Origin: Streptomyces albofaciens JCM 4342
GTDB lineage: Bacteria > Actinomycetota > Actinomycetes > Streptomycetales > Streptomycetaceae
Length of the DNA: 64,000 nt
Direction: 5' to 3'
Assembly: GCF_008634025.1 (NCBI RefSeq)
Contig: NZ_PDCM01000001.1
Location: 2,105,501 to 2,169,500, forward strand
Shown: positions 54,923 through 63,324 of the stretch, piece after piece
Layout: the number at the start of each line of letters is the position of its first letter
How positions within the stretch are numbered: position 1 is the first letter of the stretch
Notes under the pieces: generated by a model
The model's input: the letters and a program-made list of their open reading frames with translations, nothing else
The model's database searches: none
Told to the model about the DNA's origin: nothing
Position numbers and translations under genes: made by a program

Positions 54923-56008
54923 ATGCGCGCAGCGATTCAGCACCAGACAGGGCAGGAGAAGCTGGAAGTCCTCGACGGTATCGAGGCGGTGGGGTTCGGG
55001 CCGGGGAAGGTGCGCATCCGCATCCGGGCGACCGGGCTGTGCCACTCGGACCTGTCCGCGATGAGCGGGGTACTGCCGCAGCCCGCGCCGTTCGTCCCCG
55101 GGCACGAGGGCGCGGGCGAGATCACGGAGGTGGGCGAGGGCGTCCAGGGGCTCGCGGTGGGCGACCGGGTGCTGATGTGCTGGCTGCCCGCCTGCGGTAC
55201 GTGTCCCTCCTGCAAGCGCGGCCAGACCCAGCTGTGCCTGGCCGGGTTCATGAACGCCGGAACCCCCAACTTCCGCCGCCCCGGCGCCGACCCGTCCGAT
55301 GTCTTCGGCTTCGCGGGCACCGGCACCTTCGCCGAGGAAGTGGTGGTCGCGGCCAACTGCGCCGTACCGATTCCGGACGACGTGCCGTACGAGATCGCGG
55401 CGCTGATCGGCTGCGGGGTGACGACGGGGCTGGGCGCCGCCATGAACACCGCGCGGGTGGAACCCGGGGCGTCCGTCGCGGTGATCGGCTGCGGCGGCGT
55501 CGGGATCTCGGCCGTCCAGGGCGCGCGGGTGTGCGGGGCCGCGCAGATCGTCGCGGTGGACCCGGTGGCCGCGCGCCGCGAGGCGGCGCTGCGCTTCGGC
55601 GCCACGGAAGCGGTCGCCCCGGAGGAACTGGCCGACGCCAGACAGCGGGTCACCGCGGGCGAGGGCTTCGACTACGTCTTCGAGGTCGTCGGCAAGTCCG
55701 CCACGGCGCGCACCGCCTACGAGACGACGCGGCGCGGCGGCACGCTCTGCGTGGTCGGCGCGGGAGCGATGGACGACCACTTCCAGGTCAACATGTTCGA
55801 GCTGTTCTTCGACGAGAAGCGCATCCTGCCGTCGCTGTACGGGGGCGGGGACGTGCTGCGCTCCTACGAGCGGGCCATCTCCCTGTGGCGGGCGGGCCGG
55901 ATCGACCTGGCGGGGCTGATCACCCACCGGGTGCGGCTCACCGAGATCAACGAGGCGCTGGAGCAGATGCGGACCGGCGTGGCGCTGCGTACGTGCATCG
56001 AGATGTGA
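54923..56008 (+). CDS. zinc-dependent alcohol dehydrogenase
   Basis: 361 residues, medium-chain dehydrogenase. Catalytic zinc site GLCHSDLSA and GHEGAGEI. Structural zinc site CGTCPSCKRGQTQLC. Cofactor motif VIGCGGVGISAVQGARVCGA with VAVDP, suggesting NAD. Class resembles mycobacterial AdhB/AdhD-type enzymes. In a steroid operon it may oxidise the terminal alcohol made by CYP125 or act on a side-chain intermediate. ATG with AAGGGAG. Confidence 0.9.
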   Translation: MRAAIQHQTGQEKLEVLDGIEAVGFGPGKVRIRIRATGLCHSDLSAMSGVLPQPAPFVPGHEGAGEITEVGEGVQGLAVGDRVLMCWLPACGTCPSCKRGQTQLCLAGFMNAGTPNFRRPGADPSDVFGFAGTGTFAEEVVVAANCAVPIPDDVPYEIAALIGCGVTTGLGAAMNTARVEPGASVAVIGCGGVGISAVQGARVCGAAQIVAVDPVAARREAALRFGATEAVAPEELADARQRVTAGEGFDYVFEVVGKSATARTAYETTRRGGTLCVVGAGAMDDHFQVNMFELFFDEKRILPSLYGGGDVLRSYERAISLWRAGRIDLAGLITHRVRLTEINEALEQMRTGVALRTCIEM

Positions 56009-56041
56009 TCCGTCCCGGCGCGGGTGAGACGCTCCGGCGGA

Positions 56042-56117
56042 CGAGAGGAACGCGGGCGCGACGGCCCCCGACGAACGAGAGGAACGCGGGCGCGACGGCC
56101 CCCGACGAACGAGAGGA
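56042..56117. repeat. 34-bp tandem repeat carrying a ribosome site
   Basis: Units begin at 56042, 56076 and 56110 (the last partial). Each starts CGAGAGGAA, and the third supplies the ribosome site of the SDR gene. The repeat therefore probably arose by duplicating the region around that site. Confidence 0.85.
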
Positions 56118-56127
56118 AGCCGACAAC

Positions 56128-57081
56128 GTGAGCGCTCCCACTGAACGGCCGCTCGACGGACTGACCGCGATCGTCACCGGCGCCGCCCGCGGCCTCGGCC
56201 GGGCGGAGGCGCGGGAACTGGCGCGGCTCGGCGCGGCCGTCGTCGTCAACGACTACGGGCAGCCCGGCCGGGACGGCTCCGGTGCGGCGTCGGCGGCCCC
56301 GGCCGAGGAGACCGCCGAGGAGATCCGTGCCGCGGGCGGCGAGGCCGTCGCGCACGTCGGCGATGTCGCGGACCACGACACGGCCCGCGACCTGGTCCAC
56401 CAGGCCGTCGCCCGCTGGGGGAAGCTGGACATCCTGGTCAACAACGCGGGCATCCTGCGCGACCGGATGATCTTCTCCATGACCGAGAACGAGTGGGACT
56501 CGGTGATCCGCGTCCATCTCAAGGGCCACTTCAACACCACTCATTTCGCCGCCGCCCACTGGCGCGAGCGTTCCAAGGCCGCCGGCGCCGCCGTCTACGG
56601 GCGGATCGTCAACACCTCCTCCGAGGCGTTCCTCGCGGGCTCGGCGGGCCAGCCCAACTACGCGGCGGCCAAGGGCGGCATCGTCGGCCTCACCACGTCC
56701 TCGGCGCTCGCGCTGGCCAAGTACGGCGTCACCGTCAACGCCATCTGCCCGCGCGCCCGCACCCGGATGACCGAGGACGTGTTCGCCGGGTTCGAGGTAC
56801 CGCGGGACGGGACCCTCGACCCGCTGGCGCCCGAGCACGTCGCGCCACTGGTCGGCTACCTGGCCTCGCCCGCCGCCGCGCGGCTCAACGGGCAGCTGCT
56901 CGTGGTGCACGGCGGCATGGTCGCGGTGATCGAACGGCCCAAGGTGGCGGCCCAGTTCGACACGGCGAAGGACGCGTTCACGTACGCGGAACTGGACGGG
57001 CTGCTGACGCCGTACTACGAGGAACGCCCGCCGGGCGAGACGTTCGCGGCGGCGGAGGTGTTCGGTCTGAAGAGGCGCTGA
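56128..57081 (+). CDS. SDR-type (3R)-hydroxyacyl-CoA dehydrogenase, Hsd4A-like
   Basis: 317 residues from GTG at 56128 with GAGAGGAA upstream. SDR landmarks: VTGAARGLGRAEA, VVVNDYGQPGRDGSG, the NNAG block, Ser in NTSSEAFLAGSAG and YAAAKGG. The extended C-terminus (FAAAEVFGLKRR) fits the multifunctional-protein type, as in mycobacterial Hsd4A (Rv3502c), which oxidises the steroid side-chain 3-hydroxyacyl-CoA after hydration. The preceding MaoC gene supplies that hydration, so the pair forms one beta-oxidation step. Confidence 0.9.
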   Translation: MSAPTERPLDGLTAIVTGAARGLGRAEARELARLGAAVVVNDYGQPGRDGSGAASAAPAEETAEEIRAAGGEAVAHVGDVADHDTARDLVHQAVARWGKLDILVNNAGILRDRMIFSMTENEWDSVIRVHLKGHFNTTHFAAAHWRERSKAAGAAVYGRIVNTSSEAFLAGSAGQPNYAAAKGGIVGLTTSSALALAKYGVTVNAICPRARTRMTEDVFAGFEVPRDGTLDPLAPEHVAPLVGYLASPAAARLNGQLLVVHGGMVAVIERPKVAAQFDTAKDAFTYAELDGLLTPYYEERPPGETFAAAEVFGLKRR

Positions 57082-57095
57082 GGTATCGGGCCGGT

Positions 57096-57965
57096 TCAGT
57101 GGATGATCGACACGATCCGGCAGGCGGCTGCCGCCAGGTCGCGGCGGCCGTCGATACGGGCACGGGCCAGCGCGGTGTCCGGCTGGATGCCGCGCGTGCA
57201 CAGGCGCCAGGCGGTCTCCGCGTCCAGCCGGACCAGCGCGGCAGGAGGCGCGGTGGGGCGTGTGCCCGCGGGTTCGGCCAGCGACCAGCGGGCCCCGGTG
57301 GCCGTCACGGTCCAGGTGCCGCCGGCCAGACCGTCGATCCGTACCTGGATCTGTGTGCCGACCGGTGCCTCGACGCCGTCCAGGGTGTGGGGCAGCGCCC
57401 GCATGAACGTGTCCAGCACCACGGACGGAAGCCGCGGATCGGGGTCGGTGTCCTGCCCGGCCGCGTGCCGGATGTGCTGGCGGTGCGTCCAGAACTCGGT
57501 CAGATCGCGTGCGCTGTCCAGCCACATCGGCGCCGGGTCGGCACCGGCCCACGACACGCCCAGTGACGGCGCATGGGGATCGGCGCCCTCGAAGAACCGG
57601 GCCACCTGCCCGCCCACCAGGCCGAGGGTGTCGGTGAGCGCGGCCGGGCTCACCCGCGAGAAGGCGTCCACCCATTCCTGGTTGATGCGGTGGATGAACG
57701 CCTCCAGCGTCTCGCCCGGCGCGAAGACGGGGCCGTCCCGGTGGCCGTCCCGGTCGCGCGAGAGGCGCCCGTAGAAGTCGCCCAGGAGGTGGGCGACGAG
57801 GTCGCGGACGGTCCAGCCCGGCACCGCCTCCCGGCTCCAGTCGGCGGGCGCCAGACCGCGCACCGTGGCCATCAGCGCGGCGTGTTCGGGGGCGAACAGC
57901 GGGCGCGCGTCGATCGGAGTGCCGAGCCACGCGTGGTGCGGGTCCTGGGGGAGCGGAGAGTCCAT
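57096..57965 (-). CDS. mycothiol-dependent maleylpyruvate isomerase-fold protein
   Basis: 289 residues, DinB/MDMPI type. REAVPGWTVRDLVAHLLGDFYGR and the later EFWTHRQHIRHAAG supply the His residues of the metal site. The C-terminal part (about 190-280) is an SCP2-like domain with GTWTVTATGARWSLAEP and ETAWRLCTRGI. Family members act with mycothiol, but the substrate cannot be read from sequence. Convergent with the SDR gene. Confidence 0.87.
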   Translation of the reverse strand: MDSPLPQDPHHAWLGTPIDARPLFAPEHAALMATVRGLAPADWSREAVPGWTVRDLVAHLLGDFYGRLSRDRDGHRDGPVFAPGETLEAFIHRINQEWVDAFSRVSPAALTDTLGLVGGQVARFFEGADPHAPSLGVSWAGADPAPMWLDSARDLTEFWTHRQHIRHAAGQDTDPDPRLPSVVLDTFMRALPHTLDGVEAPVGTQIQVRIDGLAGGTWTVTATGARWSLAEPAGTRPTAPPAALVRLDAETAWRLCTRGIQPDTALARARIDGRRDLAAAACRIVSIIH

Positions 57966-58020
57966 GACCGGAGCCTGCCCACCGCAACGGCCCGGCGGCT
58001 ACCGAGAATTACCGTTTCTC

Positions 58021-58185
58021 TCAGGCGTCCTGCGGCTCCTTGGTCCGGCGGTGCCGGCCGTTCGGGGACGCGTCGGCGTTCTCCGAGGCGGCCGGGCCTC
58101 GGTGTTTGCCGGAGCCTGCCGCCGTGGCGGCCCGGTCGGCGTCCTGCGGGCGCGCCTGGGTCGTGTCGGTTCGGGCTTCGGACAT
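58021..58185 (-). CDS. small polar hypothetical protein
   Basis: 54 residues reading MSEARTDTTQARPQDADRAA at the start and GRHRRTKEPQDA at the end. It is very hydrophilic, without predicted secondary structure, and has no Cys. A GGAG site lies about 11 bases upstream of ATG. Similar short, charged proteins occur widely in Streptomyces without a role. It lies between the MDMPI-fold gene and a large hypothetical gene on the same strand. Confidence 0.6.
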   Translation of the reverse strand: MSEARTDTTQARPQDADRAATAAGSGKHRGPAASENADASPNGRHRRTKEPQDA

Positions 58186-58318
58186 GGGGGGAGTCACTCC
58201 GTCGGATCGCTTACGGCGGTACGCGGCGGGGCCTGTCCCCGCGGCGCCTGGGACGCGCCGCGGCCAGGCCGTCGGTGGCCGGTCGACCGCTGATACTAAC
58301 GAAGCGAACGATCTTGCT

Positions 58319-59698
58319 CTACCGGGCCTCCCGGGCCGCCGCCGGGGCCTGTTGCAGTGGTGCTTGCTGCAACGGCACCGGCCTGTACGGAGAGGGATGC
58401 GCGGGCACGCCGAACGGTTCCCGGGTCATGGATTCCGCTTGTGCGGATGCGGTGAAGGCGTCGGCGGGTGGGGGCGGCGGCGGTTGCGTATGCGCCGTTG
58501 CCGACGGGGGAGTTGAGGGGACGCGGATCCACCGTGCGGGCCGGGCCGGAACGCCGGCGGGCACGAGGGCCCCGGCGGGGGCGGGCGCGTCCGCACCGGG
58601 CCCGGCCTCGGCGGACGGGGCGTCGACCGGCTCCTCTGACTCCTCCTGGGACCGCGCCCCCGTCGCGGAGGCCGGCAGCCGGGCCAGCCCGCACGGTACG
58701 GCCGGGGTCACGCACGGCAGCCGCAGCTCCCCGTCGGCCGTCCACAGCCCCGTACCCGCCAGCCAGCCGCGCGGAGCGGGCAGCTGCCGCAGCCGCCGCT
58801 CCGCGGGCCGCCACACACCCAGCCACGTGCCGGTGACGGCGTCGATGCGGAACGCCACCGCGCTGCTCTCCGGCGCGAGCGCCTGCCCCGGCTGCACGGC
58901 GAACGGCCGCAGCGCCGCGTCCGGCAGCCGCAGGCACTCCGGGAAGCGCACCGGCAGCGCGCTGCCGAGCACACCCCAGCCCAGCCGGTCGTGCCCCGCC
59001 GCGTCCGACCGCAGCACCAGCAGGCCGCTGTCCGGATCGGCCAGCAGCAGCCGGTCGTTGCTCTCCTCGGTGATCTGGAGCAGCGGACTCACCTCGCCGC
59101 CGCGCTCCAGGTCGACCGCCACCGTCTTGGTGCGGCCGTCCAGCTCCTGGTCCAGCGCGAGCAGCCGCCCCGTACGGTCCAGCCAGACGCCGCCCGTGCA
59201 GCGGCCCTCGATCTCGGCGACGCAGGCGGGGACGGTGCGGACCTGGCCGGGGACCGGGGAGCGGTGGCCGTCGTGCACCAGCCACAGCACCGTGGAGCGC
59301 TCGCCGGGCGCGAGGGCGTAGGCGCGGCTGCCGCAGGGCGCGGCCGGCAGCAGGGTCAGCTCCGCGGCCTCGACGGTGCCGAGCGGGAGCTCGCCGGTGC
59401 CGGGGCCGGTCGGGTACAGCAGGCCGAGCGCGTGGCGGTCGGCGGCCCGGCGCCGGATCAGCACCCGGCCGTCCGCCAGCGGCAGCAGCCGGGTGTCCGC
59501 CTCCTCGGGCCGGTGGCCGGGCAGCGGGACCGCGTACGGCTCGGGGCCCGCCAGCGTCCAGCGCTCGGGGAACCAGTTCCCGGTGCTCTCGTGCCGGGCC
59601 AGCCGGGCGGCGTACGAGCCGTCGGCGGCGATGGTCAGCGCCGCGGGGTGCGGCCGGGTGTCCGGCGTCGCGGCGTCCTCGGTGACACAGGCCGTCAT
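58319..59698 (-). CDS. hypothetical protein, beta-propeller-like
   Basis: 459 residues from ATG at 59698 with AGGAGGTG 8 bases upstream. Repeated blocks with a W-rich strand and LLPLADGRVLIRR, RLLALDQELDGR, RLLLADPDSGLLVLRSD and GELRLPC fit a six- or seven-bladed propeller. The last 100 residues are Pro/Ala/Gln-rich and disordered. No signal peptide or enzyme motif. Strong ribosome site suggests high expression. Not assigned to a family. Confidence 0.78.
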   Translation of the reverse strand: MTACVTEDAATPDTRPHPAALTIAADGSYAARLARHESTGNWFPERWTLAGPEPYAVPLPGHRPEEADTRLLPLADGRVLIRRRAADRHALGLLYPTGPGTGELPLGTVEAAELTLLPAAPCGSRAYALAPGERSTVLWLVHDGHRSPVPGQVRTVPACVAEIEGRCTGGVWLDRTGRLLALDQELDGRTKTVAVDLERGGEVSPLLQITEESNDRLLLADPDSGLLVLRSDAAGHDRLGWGVLGSALPVRFPECLRLPDAALRPFAVQPGQALAPESSAVAFRIDAVTGTWLGVWRPAERRLRQLPAPRGWLAGTGLWTADGELRLPCVTPAVPCGLARLPASATGARSQEESEEPVDAPSAEAGPGADAPAPAGALVPAGVPARPARWIRVPSTPPSATAHTQPPPPPPADAFTASAQAESMTREPFGVPAHPSPYRPVPLQQAPLQQAPAAAREAR

Positions 59699-60020
59699 CG
59701 AGTGCTCACCTCCTGTCAGTGGGCCCGAAGGTAGTTTTCGCACGCCCAGACGATCAGAGAAGGTTGCGGCAGTTCACGCAAAAGTGTGGCGGATGTCCGG
59801 TTCGCCTTGATGTAGCGGGGGAGGGTGTGCTTCACGGAACGGAGGGGAGGTGAGGGGGGTGGGTGCCGTCGTCACGGCGGCCTACAGTTGCCTGGACGAT
59901 CTACGCGGCTATCCGGTGAAGTGCACCGGTTGTTTCTCTGACGAGTGACCGGCCGGGTGCCGTGGCCCCGGCCGCCGAGCGGCCCGGCACGGGGGCACGG
60001 CTGGGAGGTAACCTTCCCCC
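59699..60020. other. gene-free spacer with one possible small ORF
   Basis: 322 bases between divergent genes. It contains a purine-rich GGAACGGAGGGGAGGTGAGG stretch and a possible 29-codon frame (59859-59948, Cys-rich). No other clear element. Confidence 0.4.
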
Positions 60021-60887
60021 GTGCCCGTACTGTCTGAAGTCCTCGCCGCGCTCGACGCCCTCTGGCCCCCCGAGCGGGCTGAATCGTGGGACGCCGTCGG
60101 CACGGTCTGCGGTGACCCGGACGCCGGGGTGCGCCGGGTCCTGTTCGCCGTCGACCCCGTGCAGGAGATCGCCGACGAGGCGGTCCGGCTCGGCGCCGAC
60201 CTGCTCGTCACGCACCACCCGCTCTACCTGCGCGGTACGACCACGGTCGCGGCCGGCACCTTCAAGGGCCGCGTCGTGCACACCCTGATCAAGAACGACA
60301 TCGCGCTGCACGTCGCGCACACCAACGCCGACACCGCCGACCCCGGTGTCTCCGACGCCCTGGCGGGCGCGCTGGACCTGCGGGTCCTCCGCCCGCTGGT
60401 GCCGGACGCCACCGACCCCCACGGCCGCCGCGGCCTGGGCCGGATCTGCGAACTGCCGCACCCGATGACGCTGGCCGAGTTCGGCCCGTACGCCGCCGCC
60501 CGGCTCCCCGCGACCGCCCAGGGCGTCCGGATCGCCGGCGACCCGGACCGTACGATCCGCACGGTCGCCGTCTCCGGCGGCTCCGGCGACAGCCTCTTCG
60601 ACGACGTACGGGCGGCGGGCGTGGACGCGTTCCTCACCGCCGACCTGCGCCACCACCCCGCCTCCGAGGCGACCCAGAAGAGTCCGCTGGCGCTGCTGGA
60701 CGCCGCCCACTGGGCCACCGAGTGGCCCTGGTGCGAGCAGGCGGCGGCCCAGCTCGACGAGATTTCCGACCGGCACGGCTGGAACCTGCGCACCCATGTC
60801 TCGCGCACGGTCACCGACCCCTGGACCGCCCACGCGGCGTCCGACGCCCGTACGACCCCGACCACTACCACAGGAGCCCCCCGCTGA
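60021..60887 (+). CDS. Nif3-like dinuclear metal centre protein
   Basis: 288 residues. The metal-binding signature is LLVTHHPLYLRG near residue 60-70, with HVAHTNADTA and the late DAAHWATEWPWCE. The protein forms toroidal hexamers and is thought to be a GTP cyclohydrolase I type-2 or metal-chaperone relative, with uncertain biochemical function. GTG at 60021. The next gene overlaps its stop. Same order as in other Streptomyces. Confidence 0.93.
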   Translation: MPVLSEVLAALDALWPPERAESWDAVGTVCGDPDAGVRRVLFAVDPVQEIADEAVRLGADLLVTHHPLYLRGTTTVAAGTFKGRVVHTLIKNDIALHVAHTNADTADPGVSDALAGALDLRVLRPLVPDATDPHGRRGLGRICELPHPMTLAEFGPYAAARLPATAQGVRIAGDPDRTIRTVAVSGGSGDSLFDDVRAAGVDAFLTADLRHHPASEATQKSPLALLDAAHWATEWPWCEQAAAQLDEISDRHGWNLRTHVSRTVTDPWTAHAASDARTTPTTTTGAPR

Positions 60888-61627
60888 ACGCCGCGCCCGC
60901 CGACCAGATCCGCCTCCTCGACGTCCAGGCCCTGGACGTGAGGCTCAGCCAGCTCGCGCACAAGCGCGAGAACCTCCCCGAGCTGGCCGAGATCCAGACC
61001 CTGGAGGGCGACCTCACCCAGCAGCGCGACCTGCTGGTCGCCGCGCAGACCGAGGAGAGCGACACCAGCCGCGAGCAGACCAAGGCGGAGCAGGACGTGG
61101 ACCAGGTGCGCCAGCGCGCCGCCCGCGACCAGCAGCGCCTGGACTCCGGCGCCATCACCTCGCCCAAGGACCTGGAGAACCTCCAGAAGGAGATCGTCTC
61201 CCTCGCCAAGCGCCAGGGCGACCTGGAGGACGTCGTCCTGGAGGTCATGGAGCGCCGCGAGTCCGCCCAGGAGCGGGTCGCCGAGCTGACCGAGCGCGTG
61301 GAGTCCGTGCAGGCCAAGGTCAACGACGCGACCGCCCGCCGGGACGCCGTGTGGGCCGAGATCGACGCCGAGGCCGAGACGGTCCGCAAGGAGCGCGAGC
61401 TGACCGTCGCCGACATCCCGGCCGATCTGCTGGCCCTCTACGACAAGCTGCGCGAGAAGCACGGCGGCCTCGGCGCCGCCCGCCTCTACCAGCGCCGCTG
61501 CGAGGGCTGCCGCCTGGAGCTGGACATCACCGAGCTGAACGACGTGCGCACCGCGCCCGCCGACAAGGTCGTGCGCTGCGAGAACTGCAGCCGCATCCTG
61601 GTGCGCACGCCCGACTCGGGCCTGTAG
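60884..61627 (+). CDS. zinc-ribbon protein with long coiled coil
   Basis: 247 residues. It appears to start at CTG (60884), which overlaps the Nif3 stop as CTGA, with AGGAG 7 bases upstream; family members begin at this place (xNAAPADQIRLLDVQALDVRL). A coiled coil covers about 10-175. The C-terminal zinc ribbon has CEGCRLEL and CENCSRIL. The family (CT398-like) often lies next to Nif3 and RNase H. Role unknown, possibly a DNA- or RNA-binding scaffold. Confidence 0.88.
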   Translation: MNAAPADQIRLLDVQALDVRLSQLAHKRENLPELAEIQTLEGDLTQQRDLLVAAQTEESDTSREQTKAEQDVDQVRQRAARDQQRLDSGAITSPKDLENLQKEIVSLAKRQGDLEDVVLEVMERRESAQERVAELTERVESVQAKVNDATARRDAVWAEIDAEAETVRKERELTVADIPADLLALYDKLREKHGGLGAARLYQRRCEGCRLELDITELNDVRTAPADKVVRCENCSRILVRTPDSGL

Positions 61628-61630
61628 ACC

Positions 61631-62824
61631 GTGGCCCGTACGCTCATCGTCGAGGCCGACGGCGGGTCCCGGGGCAACCCGGGGCCCGCGGGCTACGGCG
61701 CGGTCGTCATCGACCCGGAGTCCGGGCAGCCGCTCGCCGAGGCCGCCGAGTACATCGGCACCGCCACCAACAACGTCGCCGAGTACCGCGGCCTGCTGGC
61801 CGGCCTGCGCGCCGCGCACGCCCTGGACCCCGACGCCGAGGTGCGGGTGCGGATGGACTCCAAGCTCGTGGTGGAGCAGATGTCCGGGCGCTGGAAGATC
61901 AAGCACCCGGACATGCGGCCGCTGGCGTCCGAGGCGCGGACGGTCTTCCCGCCCGGCCGGGTCACGTACGAGTGGATCCCGCGCGAGCAGAACAAGCACG
62001 CCGACCGGCTCGCCAACGAGGCGATGGACGCGGGCAAGGCGGGGCGGCAGTGGGAGCCGCGCGACTCCCGCGCCGAACTCGACGCGGGCGGCACGGCGCG
62101 CAGCGCGGCGGCGCGGGCGGCCGACGCCGCGGCGGAGGCCGCGGAAGCCGCCGGGGCCGCCGAGCCGAAGGCGCCCCCGGTGGGCTGGGCGTCCGCCGAC
62201 CTCGGCGCGCCCACCACGCTCGTCCTCCTGCGGCACGGCGAGACGGCCCTCACCCCGCAGAAGCGGTTCTCCGGCAGCGGCGGCTCCGACCCGGAGCTGT
62301 CCCCGGCCGGCCACCGCCAGGCCGAAGCGGTCGCCGCCGCGCTCGCCGCGCGCGGCACCGTCCAGGCCGTCGTCAGCTCGCCCCTCAAGCGCTGCCGGCA
62401 GACGGCCGAGACCGTCGCGGCCCGCCTCGGCCTGGACGTGCGCGTCGACGAGGGCCTGCGCGAGACGGACTTCGGCGCCTGGGAGGGCCTGACCTTCGCC
62501 GAGGTGCAGGAGCGCTACCCGGAGGACCTGGCCGCCTGGCTCGGCTCCGCCAAGGCGGCGCCCACCGGCGGCGAGTCCTTCGCCGCGGTCGCCCGCCGCG
62601 TCGCCCTGTCCCGCGACAAGCTGCTGGCCCGGTACGCGGGCCGGACCGTCCTGCTGGTCTCGCACGTCACCCCGGTCAAGACGCTGGTACGCCTCGCCCT
62701 CGGCGCCCCGCCGGAGTCGCTGTTCCGGATGGAGCTGTCGGCGGCGTCGCTGTCGGCGGTCGCGTACTACGCGGACGGGAACGCCTCGGTGCGGCTGGTG
62801 AACGAGACGGCGCATTTGCGCTGA
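61631..62824 (+). CDS. bifunctional RNase HI / acid phosphatase
   Basis: 397 residues from GTG at 61631. The RNase HI domain (about 1-135) carries EADGGSRGNPGPAGYG with catalytic Asp10, EYRGL Glu and MDSKLVVEQM Asp. After an Ala-rich linker, the histidine-phosphatase domain (about 195-390) has LRHGETALTPQKRFSG with the catalytic His. Same fusion as mycobacterial Rv2228c, whose phosphatase half is CobC-like (alpha-ribazole phosphatase). Confidence 0.94.
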   Translation: MARTLIVEADGGSRGNPGPAGYGAVVIDPESGQPLAEAAEYIGTATNNVAEYRGLLAGLRAAHALDPDAEVRVRMDSKLVVEQMSGRWKIKHPDMRPLASEARTVFPPGRVTYEWIPREQNKHADRLANEAMDAGKAGRQWEPRDSRAELDAGGTARSAAARAADAAAEAAEAAGAAEPKAPPVGWASADLGAPTTLVLLRHGETALTPQKRFSGSGGSDPELSPAGHRQAEAVAAALAARGTVQAVVSSPLKRCRQTAETVAARLGLDVRVDEGLRETDFGAWEGLTFAEVQERYPEDLAAWLGSAKAAPTGGESFAAVARRVALSRDKLLARYAGRTVLLVSHVTPVKTLVRLALGAPPESLFRMELSAASLSAVAYYADGNASVRLVNETAHLR

Positions 62825-63324
62825 GCGGCGCCGGGACCGGGGCCGACCGGGGCGGACGGCCGGGACCGGGCGGCCGGGGCGGAGAGCCGGGATCGGGCGG
62901 CCGGGGCGGAGAGCGGGGTCGGGCGGCCGTGGCCGAGCGGCCGGGGACGGGCATTCCCGCTGCGGGCCCGGGTTTTCAGCCCCGGGCCCGGGTTTTCCGC
63001 CATGCGCCCGGGGCGTCCGTCCCGGGCCCGGGTTTTTCGTCCCGGTCCCGGTTTTCCCGCCACGGGAAAGGCCCGCCGGTCATCGCGCGGGCCATTCCCC
63101 CATCCGCGCGGGCCGTTTCCCGTCACCCTCCGGTCGCTTTCCGGTCCGTTCTCCGCCTGGCGTGATCCCTGCGCTCTGCACCGGCTCGGGGCCGGTTCGC
63201 ACGGCTGGCTTGATTGGTTTCTTGAAGTGCGCTCCCCGCTTTCCTAGCGTCGCTGGCACACCGGGCGCGACCGCGTCCTTCCCCGCCGCATGCGCGCATT
63301 CCGCATGCCTTTACGGAGGTTGGT
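62825..63324. other. gene-free repeat-rich spacer
   Basis: 500 bases without a credible gene. 62828-62945 repeats CGGNCGGGGCGGAGAGC-like units. 62965-63060 repeats CCCGGGCCCGGGTTTT (three copies) whose CCCGGGCCCGGG part is self-complementary and followed by T-runs, so it may act as terminator. 63200-63260 holds TTGATTGG and CTAGCG, perhaps the promoter of the next gene. Confidence 0.5.
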
